DNA of 64,000 nucleotides, from the NCBI RefSeq assembly GCF_016808335.1, contig NC_053149.1:31059339-31123338 (forward strand), written 5' to 3'. A program made the translations under genes and the position numbers. Of this stretch, positions 33,657 through 46,030 are shown one piece after another (positions within the stretch are counted from its first letter, which is position 1; each line of letters starts with the position of its first letter). The DNA is from Panicum virgatum. Taxonomy: Eukaryota > Streptophyta > Magnoliopsida > Poales > Poaceae. A model generated the notes under the pieces. The model saw only the letters and a program-made list of their open reading frames with translations. It did no database searches and was not told the DNA's origin.

Positions 33657-36600
33657 TGTAACACCCTGATTTAAATTTCAGCATTTATTAATAAATTTAA
33701 TTGGCTTTATTTAATTTTCTAAGGTTTATTGTGTTTAGTTGGCATTTAATCTAATTTTTGTTTCATAAGTATTAAAATTTTGCCATAGGTTTAAATTTTT
33801 GTTGCATTCATGCTGGTGCATAATTTTATTTGAGTGTGGTTTGAATTCAAATTCAAATTTGAATTCAAACTTTGTTTGAATTAGATTTAGAAAAGTAAGA
33901 GAAATAGAAAGGAAAACCCAAACCCTCAAACCCAGCCCAGCAAACCCCAGCCCAAGCCCACTTCCCCCTCTCCCTTCCCGCACGGCCCACACGTCGGCCC
34001 AGTCCCGCGCCGCGCGGCCCAGCGCCCCGCTCACCTCTCCCCGTCACGCCCGCCCGACCTGCCGGTCCCACCCGCCAGCGGCACCCCGCTCGCGCTCGCC
34101 CCGTCTCGCTGCGCCGGGACCCCACCTGTCGGCCCTTCCCCTTCCTCCCGCAACCGCCGCTCTCGCAGCTCGCCCCGCCCGCAATCCCCGCCGGGATCAC
34201 GCTGGGCACGCACGCCCAGGATCCTCGGCCCCCTCCTTTAAACACCGCCCGAGACCCTCTGCGCCCACACCTCGCCTCGCAATCACCGCCATAAACCCTA
34301 GCGCCGCCTCCACCTAGCTCCGCCGTGCTCCTCCACGCCGTTGAGCCCCTGTTCCGCTTCAATTCGTCACCTCCGGTGACCACCGGACTAATTCGGCTTT
34401 GGACCTCCCTCGCAGGACCCGCACGGACCCCCTCCGGCAGATCCAGCGCCTGGAGCACCCCCGTACCGGCCCCGCCACCGAGCTCTGCTCCCGCCTCGCC
34501 GCCGGTCAGCATCGCCGTCGACGCTGCGCTCCTTCTCCGGCCAAGCTGAACCCCCAGTAAGAACCAGTGCCCCTCCCTTGCCCTTTTGCGCCTTTTGCCG
34601 TAGCATGTAGCCCTTGGCGTCGCCCAGCGCACTCGCGCCGGCGAGCCTCCGCCGCACTGACCCGCCATCGCCGGTGCGCCCTCCGCCACAGACCTCCCCG
34701 AGCCCAGTAAAGGCCACGGGTGGATCACGCATAACGCGTAGATCCTCCCCGACCCAAGCCCGCTCGGTTTTGACCCCTGGAGCGCCGGATTGGGCGTCTC
34801 CGGCGAGCCGCCGCCGCGGAAAACCGAGCTCCGGTGGCGTTCCGCCGCCGCCGTCGCCCGCGAGGCACTCTGGCCGTCCGATCCGAAACCGACGCTCCAG
34901 ATTAGATCGTAGGTTGATCAAATCCAAACCGCCAGATCTGAATCCTGCGGTCGAGATCTGTAGATAACGGTTCGGCCCGCTCTTTTGCTAAAGAGCCCCC
35001 CAGCTTGCTTGAAATAAACCCGCCGTCCTAGCCTGCTCAAGAATATTTCTAACCAGGCCCAGTTTTTAGCTTTTAGGCCCCTGGCTTTCCTGGTTTTTGT
35101 ACCCGCAGTCCAGACAGGTAGTTTTTGCGAGTTAGACCTTAGAGCTACCCAGTAATTACGGTTCAGTCCCTGGTTTTTGTAGAAAACCCCCTGAAACTTC
35201 AGTTTTCTTACAAATAATCCCCTAGAACTTGTTTTTAGCCTAGAAAACGCGTTTTAACTCCGTTTTTAGTGTTCTTTATGTCCACGCGATCGTTGTAACG
35301 CGTAGAATAGTTCTAGAGTAGTTTCGTGCGCTGTTTTCATGTATTGATGTACTATTTCTTAGTTTTTGTTAATGTTTGCCTGTATGCTTATTTTCGTGCA
35401 TTGTTTTGACCATGTGTTCGTGAGTAGACGTTGATCCATCTGAGGAGCCTCAGTACCAGTACCCGGAGCAGCCGTCTTCGGAGCACTTTGAGCAGCAGTA
35501 GGAGCAGTATGAGGAAGGCAAGTATAACATGAACAACCCATCACTTTTAATTACAATTTCATACTGCATTTTAATACTGTATGCCTTTAAGGATTTCCTA
35601 GCCAGTTTATATCCTTTATATATATCCTTGGGTTGCATTTTGGTTAGTTGTGCTAGGTTGCTGCGCTATAACATACTCTGGTCCTTTTTAATTAATTTGA
35701 TTAATGGTTTACTTGAACTTAATTCTGAGAGTGGCCCTCTGTGCTTCGTGCTTGAGTGGCTCACGTCTCGTTAAAATATGGTTTTTGTAGAAACATGGTT
35801 TAGGGGGCCAGCACGGTGCTTAGTGCTTGGTTGGCCACTCTCCATAAGGACCGGTTCATAGAGTGACAACCTGGGACAACAGCGCTACCACAAGGCTAGA
35901 ATGGGATAGACTTGGCGTAATAATTAGATCTTTTTGGTTTGGAGTAACTTACCTGCGGGGCAGGGGCGGTAAGCTTCTATGGCCCTCGTGCTGAGTGGCC
36001 TCGTCTGTGCTTCGTGTCTTGACGCCCACTAGACCTGCTCCATAGTCGCCGATCCAACCTTGCGGTTACTCCCTACCAACGAGATTCTTTGTAAAAGCCT
36101 CGTAGTGAGTCGCTAGCCATCTCACCTAAGGAAGTGTGATGAATCTCTAGCGTAGCTCACGACTTGTGGGTAAAGATGTGCAACCTCTACAGAGTGTAAA
36201 ACTGGTATACTAGCCGTGCTCACGGTTATGAGCGGCCCAGATCCTCCTTTTGATTAGTGGGGTTGTCTCCTTCCGACGAGGGAGGTTCCTCTCGGGGTTA
36301 CCTTGGTGGCTTGGTTTTGGTTTGGTTCTCAGTAGTTTCTTAATTAAATTTGACTAATTACTATGTAACTGGGTTAATGGTAATTCATCAACTCGTAGTA
36401 AATAGCTTTAATAAAATTTTGCCAAGACTTAAAAGCTAATGCAGTCAGTAAGCCAGCCTAGAGCCTCATAGTTTGTGTTATACTTGTTGAGTACAAGTTG
36501 TGTACTCACTCTTGCCTCTTCTCTACTTTTTCCTCTTGGCTACGCTACTGCTGCTCAGTTCTTGCCGACACGAGGGAGTTCGTCCAGCGCTACCAGGACT

Positions 36601-36869
36601 ACGAGGACTTCTAGGTGTTCGTCTCCCAGTCGACGTCCCTGTGGCGCCCTGCTTCAGCTTCGGAGAGTTTTATCGTATTTGTACTTCGCTTCCGCTGTAT
36701 CAGACATTTTGTCATTATTGTAATAAATAACATTCGTATTCGCTTTATTATGTCTTTTTACGTGATATGTGCTATGATATACTGTTCATTCTGTTGTATA
36801 TACGTGTGACTTGATCCTGGCACGTATATGATTGCTCGGTTTATGTTCTTTTATAAACCGGGTGTTACA
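33657..36869 (+). mobile_element. Family-A LTR inside A2 pol, without TSD
   Basis: The LTR is 3213 bp with proper TG/CA ends. The left flank is GTTCA and the right flank TGGAC, so there is no target duplication. The pol sequence to the right restarts about 190 bp upstream of where the left flank stopped. It carries a TTTAAA box near 34230. An exon-like block at 34416-34556 is 141 nt, as in A1. This is the product of recombination rather than a simple insertion. Confidence 0.9.
35428..36614 (+). pseudogene. LTR-embedded small ORF copy (inner A2 LTR), broken
   Basis: The acidic block 35428-35517 keeps its 90-nt length but has TAG at 35499-35501. The terminal block 36559-36614 is open and ends QRYQDYEDF then TAG. 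Confidence 0.35.
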
Positions 36870-37609
36870 TGGACTCATTGTTGGATTGCCTCGTACTCAG
36901 AAAGGGTACAACTCCATTGGGTAGTAGTGGACCGATTGACGAATGTTGCTCACTTCATTCCAGTGAACACTACTTACTCCGGTGCTAGACTTGCAGAGTT
37001 GTACATCTCTCGGATTGTCTGCTTGCATGGCGTGCCGAAGAAGATTATATCTGACAGAGGTCTCAGTTCACTTCTCGTTTCTGGGAGCAGCTCCATGATT
37101 CGTTGGATACGAAGCTGCGTTTCAGTACGGCTTATCACCCTCAGACAGATGGGCAGACAGAGAGAACCAACCAAGTGTTGGAGGATATGCTGAGAGCTTT
37201 TGCTATTCAGTATGGTACTAGTTGGGATAAGTGCCTGTCATTTGCTGAGTTCTCATATAACAACAGCTATCAGGCCAGTCTGAAGAAGTCTCCCTTCGAG
37301 GCATTGTATGGCAGAAAATGCAGGACTCCTCTCTATTGGGATCAGATTGGTGAGAACAGCTCTTCGGTCCTGAGATCATAGGCGAGTACCTGAGGAGCAG
37401 GCACCTGGATGGAGTCGATGTGCAGGAGGATCTGACTTATACTGAGCATCCGGTAAAGATTCTGGAGACATCAGAGAGGGTTACTCGGAACAAGCGCATC
37501 AAGATGTGCAGAGTTCAGTGGAGCCATCACAGTGAAGCTGAGGCTACTTGGGAGCGAGAAGATGAGTTGAAGAAGACATATCCAGATCTTTGCTAGCCAG
37601 CCCAGCTAA
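36870..37609 (+). pseudogene. A2 Pol, 3' remnant
   Basis: It starts within the integrase core (LDCLRTQ region) and repeats about 190 bp already present before the inner LTR. Single-base deletions occur near 36919 and 37060. A deletion of roughly 310 bp relative to A1 joins GAGATCATA to GCGAGTACC at about 37380, removing the integrase C-terminal module. The chromodomain-like tail is recognisable to 37609. Confidence 0.85.
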
Positions 37610-37629
37610 ATCTCGGGACGAGATTTCTT

Positions 37630-37644
37630 TAAGGGGGTAGGGTC
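37630..37644 (+). other. A2 polypurine tract
   Basis: AAGGGGGTAGGGTC lies directly before the 3' LTR, identical to that of A1. Confidence 0.85.
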
Positions 37645-38222
37645 TGTAACACCCTGATTTAAATTTCAGCATTTATTAATAAATTTAATTGGCTTTATTT
37701 AAATTTCTAAGGTTTATTGTGTTTAGCCTTGCATTTAATTTAATTTGTTTCATAAGTAATTAAAATTTATCATAGGTTTAATTTTTTGTTGCATTCATGC
37801 TGGTGCATACTCTTATTTGAGTGTGGTTTGAATTCAAATTCAAATTTGAATTCAAACTTTGTTTGAATTAGATTTAGAAAGGAGAAGAGTAGGAAAAACC
37901 CAAAGCAAAACCCAAACCCACAACCAAACCCAACCGGACCCAAACCCTTAACCCAGCCATCCAGCCCAACCCAGCCCAAACCTCTTTCACCCGGCCGGCC
38001 CAGCTCCCCTCCCCGCGGCCCAAGTCCCCGCTCGGCCGCTCGCGACGGCGACGCCCCGCTCCCAGCGCAGCCCAGCACCCCGCGCCCCCGCCTCAGAGCC
38101 GCTGACGCCGTGGCCCCACCCGCAGGTCCATCTCCCCCGCCGCGCAACTGCCGCCCGAACTCACGCCGGGGATCACGCCGGCTTCCCAACCGCGGGCACG
38201 CACGCCAAGGCCGCCGCCGCCC

Positions 38223-38228
38223 TATAAG
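38223..38228 (+). promoter_or_regulatory. TATA box of A2 3' LTR
   Basis: TATAAG lies in the conserved CGCCGCCC context. Confidence 0.55.
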
Positions 38229-39568
38229 TAGCCCGCGCCACACCCCCCTGCTCCCCCATCCGCAGCCGCCTCCCCACAAACCCTAGCGCCGCCGCCTCCG
38301 CGCTGCTCTGTCTCGCCGCGCCCCTGCTCCGCCGTGAGCACACCGCTCCGCTGCACCGCGAACTTCCACAAGCCCCGAAGTAGATTCGCCGTAGTCCCGG
38401 GGAGCTTCCCAAGCTCTCTGCCCCGGAGCCCAGGCCCCACCTCGCCGGGATTTCACCCGAAGCCATCCCCGCAGGTGAGTGGTCCGCCGCCCGATTTCTC
38501 GCCGCCGGCGACTCCTGAACCTCCCCTTACCCCGTGGCACCTTTGCAGCATCTCCCGGAGTCAGCCTGTGGGACCAGGACGCAGGAAACCGCCCGTTTTC
38601 GACCGCGTCACCACCTCCGACTGGCCGTCTCTGCTCGACCTCGCCGGCAACCCCCCCTTCCACGACACGCCCCGCCGTCCCAAGATTCGGTAAGAATACC
38701 CTCCGCCCGCGCTTCCTTTTGGCCTGTTAGTGTAGTCCGTAGCCCCTCTAGCGGCCCGAACACCGTACTCCGGTGTTCCCCGCCGCCCGGTCCCGCCATC
38801 ACCGTCGCGCAGCCACGCCCGGTCTCCGTCACGCCTCGCAGAGCCCACCAATGGATCGCGCGCCCCGCGTAGACCCTCCCCGGCCAAACCGCATGCCAAA
38901 CCGAGCACCGGAGCGTCGGATTCGACGATCTCCGGCGAGCCTAGCGCCGCGCCGCCGCGAACAGAGTCGCCGGCAGTAGCGCGCCGCCGCCCCGCGCGCC
39001 CAAAGCCCCAGGACCGTCCGATTTGATTCGGACGCACGCGATTAGATTTGGAAGCCATTGAATCTGAGCCTTTAGATCGAGATCTGGCGGTCCACGTGCG
39101 TGGATACCGGTTCGCCTGTCTTCTTTGCATAAGAGCCCCCCAGCTTTCTGACAATCAACCCGCGGTCCTAGCCCTTTCAAAAATATTTACAGTTAGACCC
39201 TGATTTTAACAAATAACCCCCTGAGTTTCCTTAAAATAGGACCCGCCGTCTAGGTTAGTTCTTTTTGCGAGTTAGACCCTGGAATTAATGTTTATTTACG
39301 TTTAGGCCCTCGGTTTTAGCAGAAAAGTCCCTGGAACTCTGTTTTTCTTACAAATAAGCCGCTGAACCTTGTTTTAGGCCTAGTTTATGCGTTTTAGCTC
39401 CGTTTTTAGCGTTCTTTATGTCCACGCGATCGTTGTAACGAGTAGAATAGTTTTAGCTTAGTTTTTCTTGCTGTTGTTATGTATTGATGTACTGTTCTTT
39501 AGCTTTTTGTTAGAGTTTGCTTGTATGCTTATTTTCGTGCATTGTTTTGGCCATGTGTTCGTGAGTAG

Positions 39569-40764
39569 ACGTTGATCCATCTGAGGAGCCCCAGTACCAG
39601 TACCCGGAGCAGCCGTCTTCGGAGCAGTTTGAGCAGCAGCCAGAGCAGTACGAGGAAGGCAAGTATAACATGAACAACCTATCATCTTTAAATACAATTT
39701 CATACTGCATTTTAATACTGTATGCCTTTAAGGATTTCCTAGCCAGTTTATATCCTTTAAATATACCTTTGGGTTGCATTTTGGTTAGTTGTGCTAGGTT
39801 GCTGCGCTATAACACACTGTGGTCCTTTTTAATTAAATTGATTAATGGTTTACTTGAATTTAATTCTGAGAGTGGCACTCTGTGTGGCTTGAGTGGCTCA
39901 CATCTCGTTAAAATTGGCTTTTGTAAGAAACATGGTTTAGGGGGCCAGCACGGTGCTTACTGCCTGGTTGGCCACTCTCCATAAGGACCGGTTCATAGAG
40001 CGACAACCTGGGACAACAGCGCTACCACAAGGCTAGAATGGGATAGACTTGGCGTAATAATTAGATCTTTTTGGTTTGGAGTAACTTACCTGCGGGGCAA
40101 GAGTAGTAAGCTTCAATGGTCCCTGCTCCTCCGGCTTGGTTTGTGCTTGGATTGCGCTCCTGTGCTTGTACCCCCGGAGGTGGGCCCCATCGTCGCCGAC
40201 CTAACTCTCGCGGTTACGCCTTACCAACGAGATTCTTTTTAAAGGCCTCGTAGTGAGTCGCTGGCCATCTCACCTAAGGAAGTGTGATGAACAACTGGCG
40301 TAGCTCACGACTTGTGGGTAAAGATGTGCAACCTCTGCAGAGTGTAAAACTGGTATACTAGCCGTGCTCACGGTTATGAGCGGCCCAGATCCTCCTTTTG
40401 ATTAGTGGAGTTATCTCCTTCCGACGAGGGAGGTGCTTCTCGGGGTTTACCTTGGTGGCTTGGTTTTGGTGTGGTTCTCAGTAGTAGTATAATTAATTCT
40501 GATTAATTACTATGTAACTGGGTCAATGGTAATCCATCAACTCATAGTAAATAGCTTTAATAAAATTTTGCCAACACTTAAAAGCTAATGCAGTTGAGTC
40601 AGCCAGCCTAGAGCCTCATAGTTTGTGTTATACTTGTTGAGTACAAGTTGTGTACTCACTCTTGCCTCTTCTCTACTTTTTCCTCTTGGCTACGCTACTG
40701 CTGCTCAGTTCCTGCCAACACGAGGGAGTTCGTCCAGCGCTACCAGGACTACGAGGACTTCTAG
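39569..40764 (+). CDS. Candidate LTR-embedded small ORF (A2 3' LTR)
   Basis: The acidic block 39569-39658 and terminal block 40709-40764 are both open with compatible phase. An upstream 141-nt block (after TTTGCAG at about 38548, to the donor-like site before GTAAGA at about 38690) is open in the joining frame and keeps a V-x-L-W motif also seen in A1. No in-frame AUG was found. Exon boundaries are inferred. Confidence 0.35.
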
Positions 40765-41023
40765 GTGCTTCGTCTCCTAGTCGACGTCCCTGTGGCGCCC
40801 TGCTTCAGCTTCGGAGAGCTTTATTCGTATTTTGTACTTCGCTTCCGCTGTATCAGACATTTTTGTCATTATTGTAATAACTAACATTCGTATTCGCTTA
40901 TTTATATCTTTTTATGTGATATGTGCTATGATATACTGTTCATTCTGTTGTATATACGTGTGACTTGATCCTGGCACGTATATGATTGCTCGGTTTATGT
41001 TCTTTTATAAACCGGGTGTTACA

Positions 41024-41028
41024 GTCCC
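41024..41028 (+). repeat. Target site duplication of A2, right copy
   Basis: GTCCC follows the 3' LTR and matches 26239-26243. Confidence 0.95.
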
Positions 41029-41819
41029 ATCTGAGTGATGGCCGAGACTTTGTCAGGGTTGGGTTCGATGCCCCGCTGGGAGACAATGAAACCCAAGAGC
41101 ATGCCTCGAGGCACCTCGAATACGGACTTCTCGGGGTTAAGTTTTACCCCTTTGGCCCGTAGGCAATCGAATGCGATCCTGAGATCGGCAACCAGGTCAT
41201 CCGCCTTCCTGGATTTTACAACGATATCATCGACATATGCCTCTACGCTCCGCCCGAGATGGTCTCCGAAAACGTGGAGCATACACCGTTGATAGGTAGC
41301 TCCGGCGTTTCTGAGGCCAAAGGGCATCGTAACGTAGCAGTACATGCCGAAAGGTGTGATAAAAGAGGTCGCGAGCTGGTCAGACTCTTTCATCTTGATT
41401 TGGTGGTAACCGGAGTAAGCATCAATAAAGGATAAGAGCTCACATCCCGCAGTAGTATCTACAATCTGATCAATTCGTGGCAAAGGAAAGGGAACCTTCG
41501 GACATGTCTTATTTAGACTAGTGTAGTCCACACACATCCTCCAGTTTCCACTCTTTTTCTTTACTAATACCGGATTAGCTAGCCACTCGGGATGGAATAC
41601 CTCTTTGATGAATCCGGCCGCCAGAAGTTTCTGCAACTCCTCGCCGATCGCCCGGTGCTTGAGCTCATCGAAGCGTCGTAGGCGTTGCTTCACTGGCTTG
41701 GAGTTGGGTCGGACATCAAGAGAGTGCTCGGCGACCTCCCTCGGTATGCCAGGCATGTCCGAGGGGCTCCACGCAAAGATATCTGCGTTGGCGCGGAGGA
41801 AATCGACGAGCACCACTTC
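41024..41819 (-). pseudogene. Element C reverse transcriptase
   Basis: The - strand frame shows LVDFLRANADIFAWSPSDMP, NWRMCVDYTSLNKTCP, PFPLPRIDQIVDTTAG, catalytic YVDDIVVKSRK and LLGFIVSQRGIEPNP. It is separated from the upstream protease frame by one TAG (41820-41822) where Gln is expected. It is cut at 41024 by A2 and continues at 26243. Confidence 0.9.
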
Positions 41820-43553
41820 CTATTTGTCGTCGAGGGTGGCGCTGATCTGCAACGCCTTGTCGTCGGAGTGGCTCGGGTCGAGGGGCACCTTCTTGATACC
41901 CTCGCCGGGTTCGAAGCTCCTGGCGTGTCGGTGCATGGAGTCCAAGGCCTCGCTCGCCATTTTGTCGAGGGTGGCTGCGAGGGCCTCGTCCTCCACTTGA
42001 GCTGCCGCGCACTCAACACACTCGACGTCGCACTCGTAGGCATGCTCGAACGAAGAGCCGATGGTGATGACGCCCTTCGGACCCGGCATTTTGAGCTTGA
42101 GGTAGGTGTAGTTGGGGACGGCCATAAACTTGGCGTAGCAAGGACGACCAAGGATGGCATGATAGGACCCTCGAAATCCCACCACCTCGAAAGTGAGTAC
42201 CTCCTTGCGGAAGTTGGCTGCTGTGCCGAAGCACACAGGCAGATCGATCTGGCCGAGGGGTTGGACTCGCTTCCCCGGCACAACGCCATGGAATGGCAAC
42301 TTGCTGGGGCGAAGCTTGTCCAGTCTGATCCCCATGAGCTCCAAGGTAGGGGTGTACATGATGTTGAGGCTGCTGCCTCCGTCCATGAGCACCTTGGAGA
42401 AGCGAGTGTTGCCGATGATGGGGTCGACAACGAGCGGATACCGTCCTGGATGCGGGACGTAGTCGAGGTGGTCCTCGCGGCCAAAGGCGATGGTATCCTT
42501 CGACCAGTCGAGGTAGGATGGCATGGCTTTGGTGACGGAGATGACTTCGCGGCGCTCATGCTTGCGCTGCCGAGGAGTCATATTCGTCGTTGCTCCTCCA
42601 AAGATGAAGAAGGCGTTCTCCACTGGGGGGAACTCGTCATCTCCACCTTTGTCACCCGCATCCTTCTTCTTGTCTTCGTCGCGATGCGCGACGCGGTTGT
42701 AGTACTTCTTGAGCATCTCGCACTGCTCGAGGGTATGATTGACCGGGCCCTTGTGGTAAGGGCACGGCTTCTTAAGCATGTCGTCGAACTGGCCACTGCC
42801 GCCTCGAGGGGGGCCTCGAGGTCCCTTGCGGTCTGGGGCGGCTGCGAAGGCCTCCTCGGAGTCCTCTGCCTGCCCCGACCCGCGCTGGTTCGGTGGGACC
42901 GGCTTCTTTCCCTTCCTCCCCCGCTTCTGTTTCTTGATGGGGGCGTTGGGCTTGACGTTGCCGCCCTCCGCGGGCGCATCATCCTTGCGCTTGCTCGATT
43001 TATCGTCGAAAATGGCACCAACAGCCTCCTCGCCGGCGGCATAGTTGGTGGCGGCGTCGAACAACTCATTGGTGTTGACGGGTCGGCTTCTGGTAAGCTC
43101 ATGCACCAAGTTCCTGCAGGTCGTACCCTCGAGGAAAGCGTTGATGACCTCGACGTGGGTGACACTAGGGAGCTCGGTGCACTGCTTGGAGAAGCATCGC
43201 ACGTAGTCACGCAGGGACTCGCGGGGCTTCTGGCGACACCCTTTGAGATCCCAGGAGTTCCCAGGGCGCACGTACGTGCCCTGGAAATTGCCCACGAAGA
43301 TATGGGCCAAGTCGGCCCAGTTGTGGATCTGATCCGCAGGCAGGTACTCGAGCCACGTTCGTGTGGCGTCGGCAAGATGAAGAGGGAGGTTGCTGATGAT
43401 GACCGCGTCCTCTGTCGCGCCACCTAGCTGGCACGCTAGGCGATAGTCATTGAGCCAGACTGCAGGATCAGTCTCGCCCGAGTATTTGACGAGGGTGTTG
43501 GGTTGTCGAAAGCGCGGGGGAAAAGATGTTGTTCGAATCTCCCGGCTGAACAC
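41820..43553 (-). pseudogene. gag: Element C Gag capsid, knuckle and protease
   Basis: 577 residues are open on the - strand. The capsid domain lies near the N terminus (KYSGETDPAVWLNDYRLAC, ATRTWLEYLP). A Lys/Arg-rich nuclear-localisation-like stretch (KKQKRGRKGKK) follows. A CX2HX5HX4C knuckle (CPYHKGPVNHTLEQC) and the Tat protease (VLMDGGSSLNIMYTP, AILGRPCYAKFMA) come next. The first Met at 43553 is not the true start: the frame is continuous in sense with the upstream Gag region at 43570-45034 after a frameshift near 43560. Confidence 0.85.
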
Positions 43554-43559
43554 ACGAGT

Positions 43560-45034
43560 GCCCGGAGGCTCCGGTGACTCCCCCTATCGTGCTCAGGGCC
43601 GAGGCGTCCACCCCGTCGAGGGGTGTACCTCCTGCCGTTGATGACGTTGCGGGCGTCGCCGTCGCCAGCGTGCCCGCGAGTATCACGGATTCGCTCCCTT
43701 ATGGGAACTCTTTCGATGCGCTCGTGCACCGAGGGTGCCCCCACGCCGGGCGCTACGGCTGTCTTGCCCTTCCCCGCTGGGGGTGTGTGCACGGAAACCT
43801 CGCGGTCCTGACGCGCAGTCCCATCACGCTGCTCCGGGGCCTTCGAGCGCATACGAGACGCAGAACTCTCGACCTGCTGCACGGCAGCTTGCTCGATGAG
43901 CTCCTGTGCCTCGCGGCGCAAGTTGCGGCCCGAAGGTGTCGATGGCTCGGGCATAGCTTGGAGTAGGTAGGCCACAGCGACGAGCTTCTCGCCCGCCGTC
44001 TTCAGTTCCGGAGATTTGTCGACGTTGTCGTCGGCCAGGATGCGCTCCCGGGCAACACATCCTGCCGCCTGGGCGTGTGCACCAGGTACGGTACGCTGCT
44101 GCTCGAGTGCGGCGCGTAGCTCCTGGGTTTGTTGACGCTTCTCGTCGAGCTTGGCTTGAAGCTTGTTGAGCTGCGCCAGTTGAGCTTGTTGCGCAGCTGA
44201 ACTTGACGAGGAAGGGGCTGCAGGCGGGACCACCGGTTGCTTTGCCCGTACGTCCGCCCCGCCGTCCTCGTCGTTGGCTGGAGCATTGTCGTCTTGCTCG
44301 TCCGCGAGGTCCGCCATGAAGCATTCCCTGGAAGGATCGAAATCCCCCTTGCTGGAGTCTTCGGAGCAGGTGAGGCAGTAGGCCGTCGCTAGCTGGAACG
44401 CGCGAAGAGCGTCGGGGTCGCGGACCCCGGAGTAGTCCTCGGCCTCCTCGGCTATGAAGTTGTTCATGAAGAAGTCGATGTCGTCGGCGATCGAACTCGC
44501 CGTCTCGGGGTAGGATTCGTCAGGGGACGATGCGATGGGGCTGCGAATCGACCGAAGATGATGACCCGGCAGATCCTCATGCTCGATGAAGCTAGCGCTG
44601 GTTGACGAGGCGTGGGCGGCAGCGTTGCGTATCCCGAAGGGGAAGGGCGACGCCGAAGTCGAGTTCCCCCTGGGAGGCACTAGTGCTGCAGCAAGTGACG
44701 ATGTCGGCGCAGATGACGCCGAGGCACGTGATGACGAAACGGTGGCCCCGTTGGCCGTGATGCTGAGTTGCGACATGCCAGCCTCAACCCACATGGGGGA
44801 GCTGTGGTGTGCCGCACGACGCCGCTCCGTGCGTGCTTGTCGCGAACGCTGACCCGAGCGCCTGTTGCGCCAGGCTGGCGAAGTCGGAGCGATGGGGTTG
44901 CGTCCGGGAGAGAGGAGCTGCATAAGGTAACCGTTGCCGGTTGCCCTGAACTCGAGACTCCCGAACGAGATCACGCGTCCCGCTGGGAACGGATCCGAAA
45001 CACCCATAGGGTATGGGTTGGATCTGCTCGCCAT
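43560..45034 (-). pseudogene. Element C Gag N-terminal extension
   Basis: About 490 residues start at the ATG at 45034, 45 bp after the PBS. The region is Ser/Ala-rich, with an acidic segment (ADDIDFFMNNFIAEEAEDY) and a Gln/Leu-rich coiled-coil-like stretch (QLAQLNKLQAKLDEKRQQ). An Arg/Glu-rich part follows before the capsid. A frameshift near 43560 breaks the join to the capsid frame. The length upstream of the capsid is large compared with ordinary Gag, and no domain was recognised. Confidence 0.7.
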
Positions 45035-45078
45035 TCCTGGAGATCAAATGGGAAAAGAGAGAAAATGTCACGCAGAGC

Positions 45079-45096
45079 CCCCTACCTGGCGCGCCA
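45079..45096 (-). other. Element C primer binding site
   Basis: On the - strand it reads TGGCGCGCCAGGTAGGGG, seven to nine bases after the LTR end and identical to the element B PBS. The priming tRNA is not assigned. Confidence 0.75.
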
Positions 45097-45468
45097 ACTA
45101 TCGGTGTCCCGACCCGGGGGCCTGGATCCCAACTAGTAAATGCTGCGTGTTTCCACGTCCCAGATGATGATGCAAGAGGCAATCACAGTAATGCACAGTT
45201 TTATCCTGGTTCCGGCCGCGGGGCCGTACGTCCAGCAAAGGGGGTGTGCGAGGGCACTGTATTATCTTGCACCCGGAGTGCTTGCAGTAGGGGATACAAG
45301 CGAGGCGAGAGAGGGAGGTTGGCTCCCAAGTCTCTGCTAGGAGTGGAGTCGGTTGAGATGAGTGCTCAGTAGTGCTGAGAGTTCTCTTGGGAGATAGAAA
45401 CCAGAGAGACCCAGTAGACTAGAGTCCAGTTAGAACCTAGAGACGCTTATAGGGGGTCCGCCTCCTCC

Positions 45469-45475
45469 TTTTATA
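45469..45475 (-). promoter_or_regulatory. TATA box of element C LTR
   Basis: The - strand reads TATAAAA followed by GGAGGAGG. A start near 45440 would give an R-U5 of about 335 bp. Confidence 0.6.
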
Positions 45476-46030
45476 GTCACAAGGAGGGGGCGGCGTACAC
45501 GAGTGTAGGGTGCGGAAGTCGTCGTTTTTTTCCCGAATCGCGGGTACAGTGGTCGAACACTGTAGGAAGTACACTGTGGGAAGGCGGCGCGTGTTGCTGT
45601 TGTCCTGGATTTCGTCCTTGGTCCCGCGGGGATGGCGCCGGTCATCCTGCAGTGCCTCGGCGGTAGTAATGGCGCGAGTCGGCCCCGGACCCCCTGGTCG
45701 GAGTGCGGGTGTGCACACTAGAAGGTCCGGGGGACACGTGACGTTGCCGGACCCCTTCCTTAATGGGGGGGGGCGGGTCCGGAAGGTCGGTGGGAGCAGT
45801 ACCGAGCCTGTCTTGTCCCACATCGCAGGTCCCAAGGTGCTGCTACAGTGTCCGGGATGGCGGAGTGGTGACCAGAGTCAACGGATGGGACCCCGGTCAC
45901 ATCTACTGTGGGAGTGGCAGTCTGACGCCGCCCGCCCTTGGTGCCGTGGTGGAGCGGCTGGCTTTTAATGCCTTCGTACGGTGAGCGGTTGGGTGGTGGG
46001 GCTGTTTGTCCCTTGTGCCGAGGGGTGGCC

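Larger units (their letters stand above)
26244..41023 (+). mobile_element. A2: family-A element with an internal extra LTR
   Basis: A2 is flanked by GTCCC duplications and inserted in the RT/RNase H region of element C. Components are 5' LTR 26244-29382, PBS 29386, gag-pol 29951-33656, an extra LTR 33657-36869, degraded pol 36870-37609, PPT 37630-37644 and 3' LTR 37645-41023. The outer LTRs belong to one subfamily; the inner one is distinct. A2 is defective through frameshifts, an internal pol deletion and the rearrangement. Confidence 0.9.
37645..41023 (+). mobile_element. A2 3' LTR
   Basis: The LTR is 3379 bp, TGTAACACCC to GGGTGTTACA, the same subfamily as 26244-29382 and retaining the segment deleted there. 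TATAAG is at 38223. It is followed by GTCCC and element C sequence. Confidence 0.95.

Noticed and set aside
41685..43427. 580-residue + strand open frame
   Set aside because: It is antisense to the well-supported gag-protease of element C; the high GC content keeps the opposite strand open.
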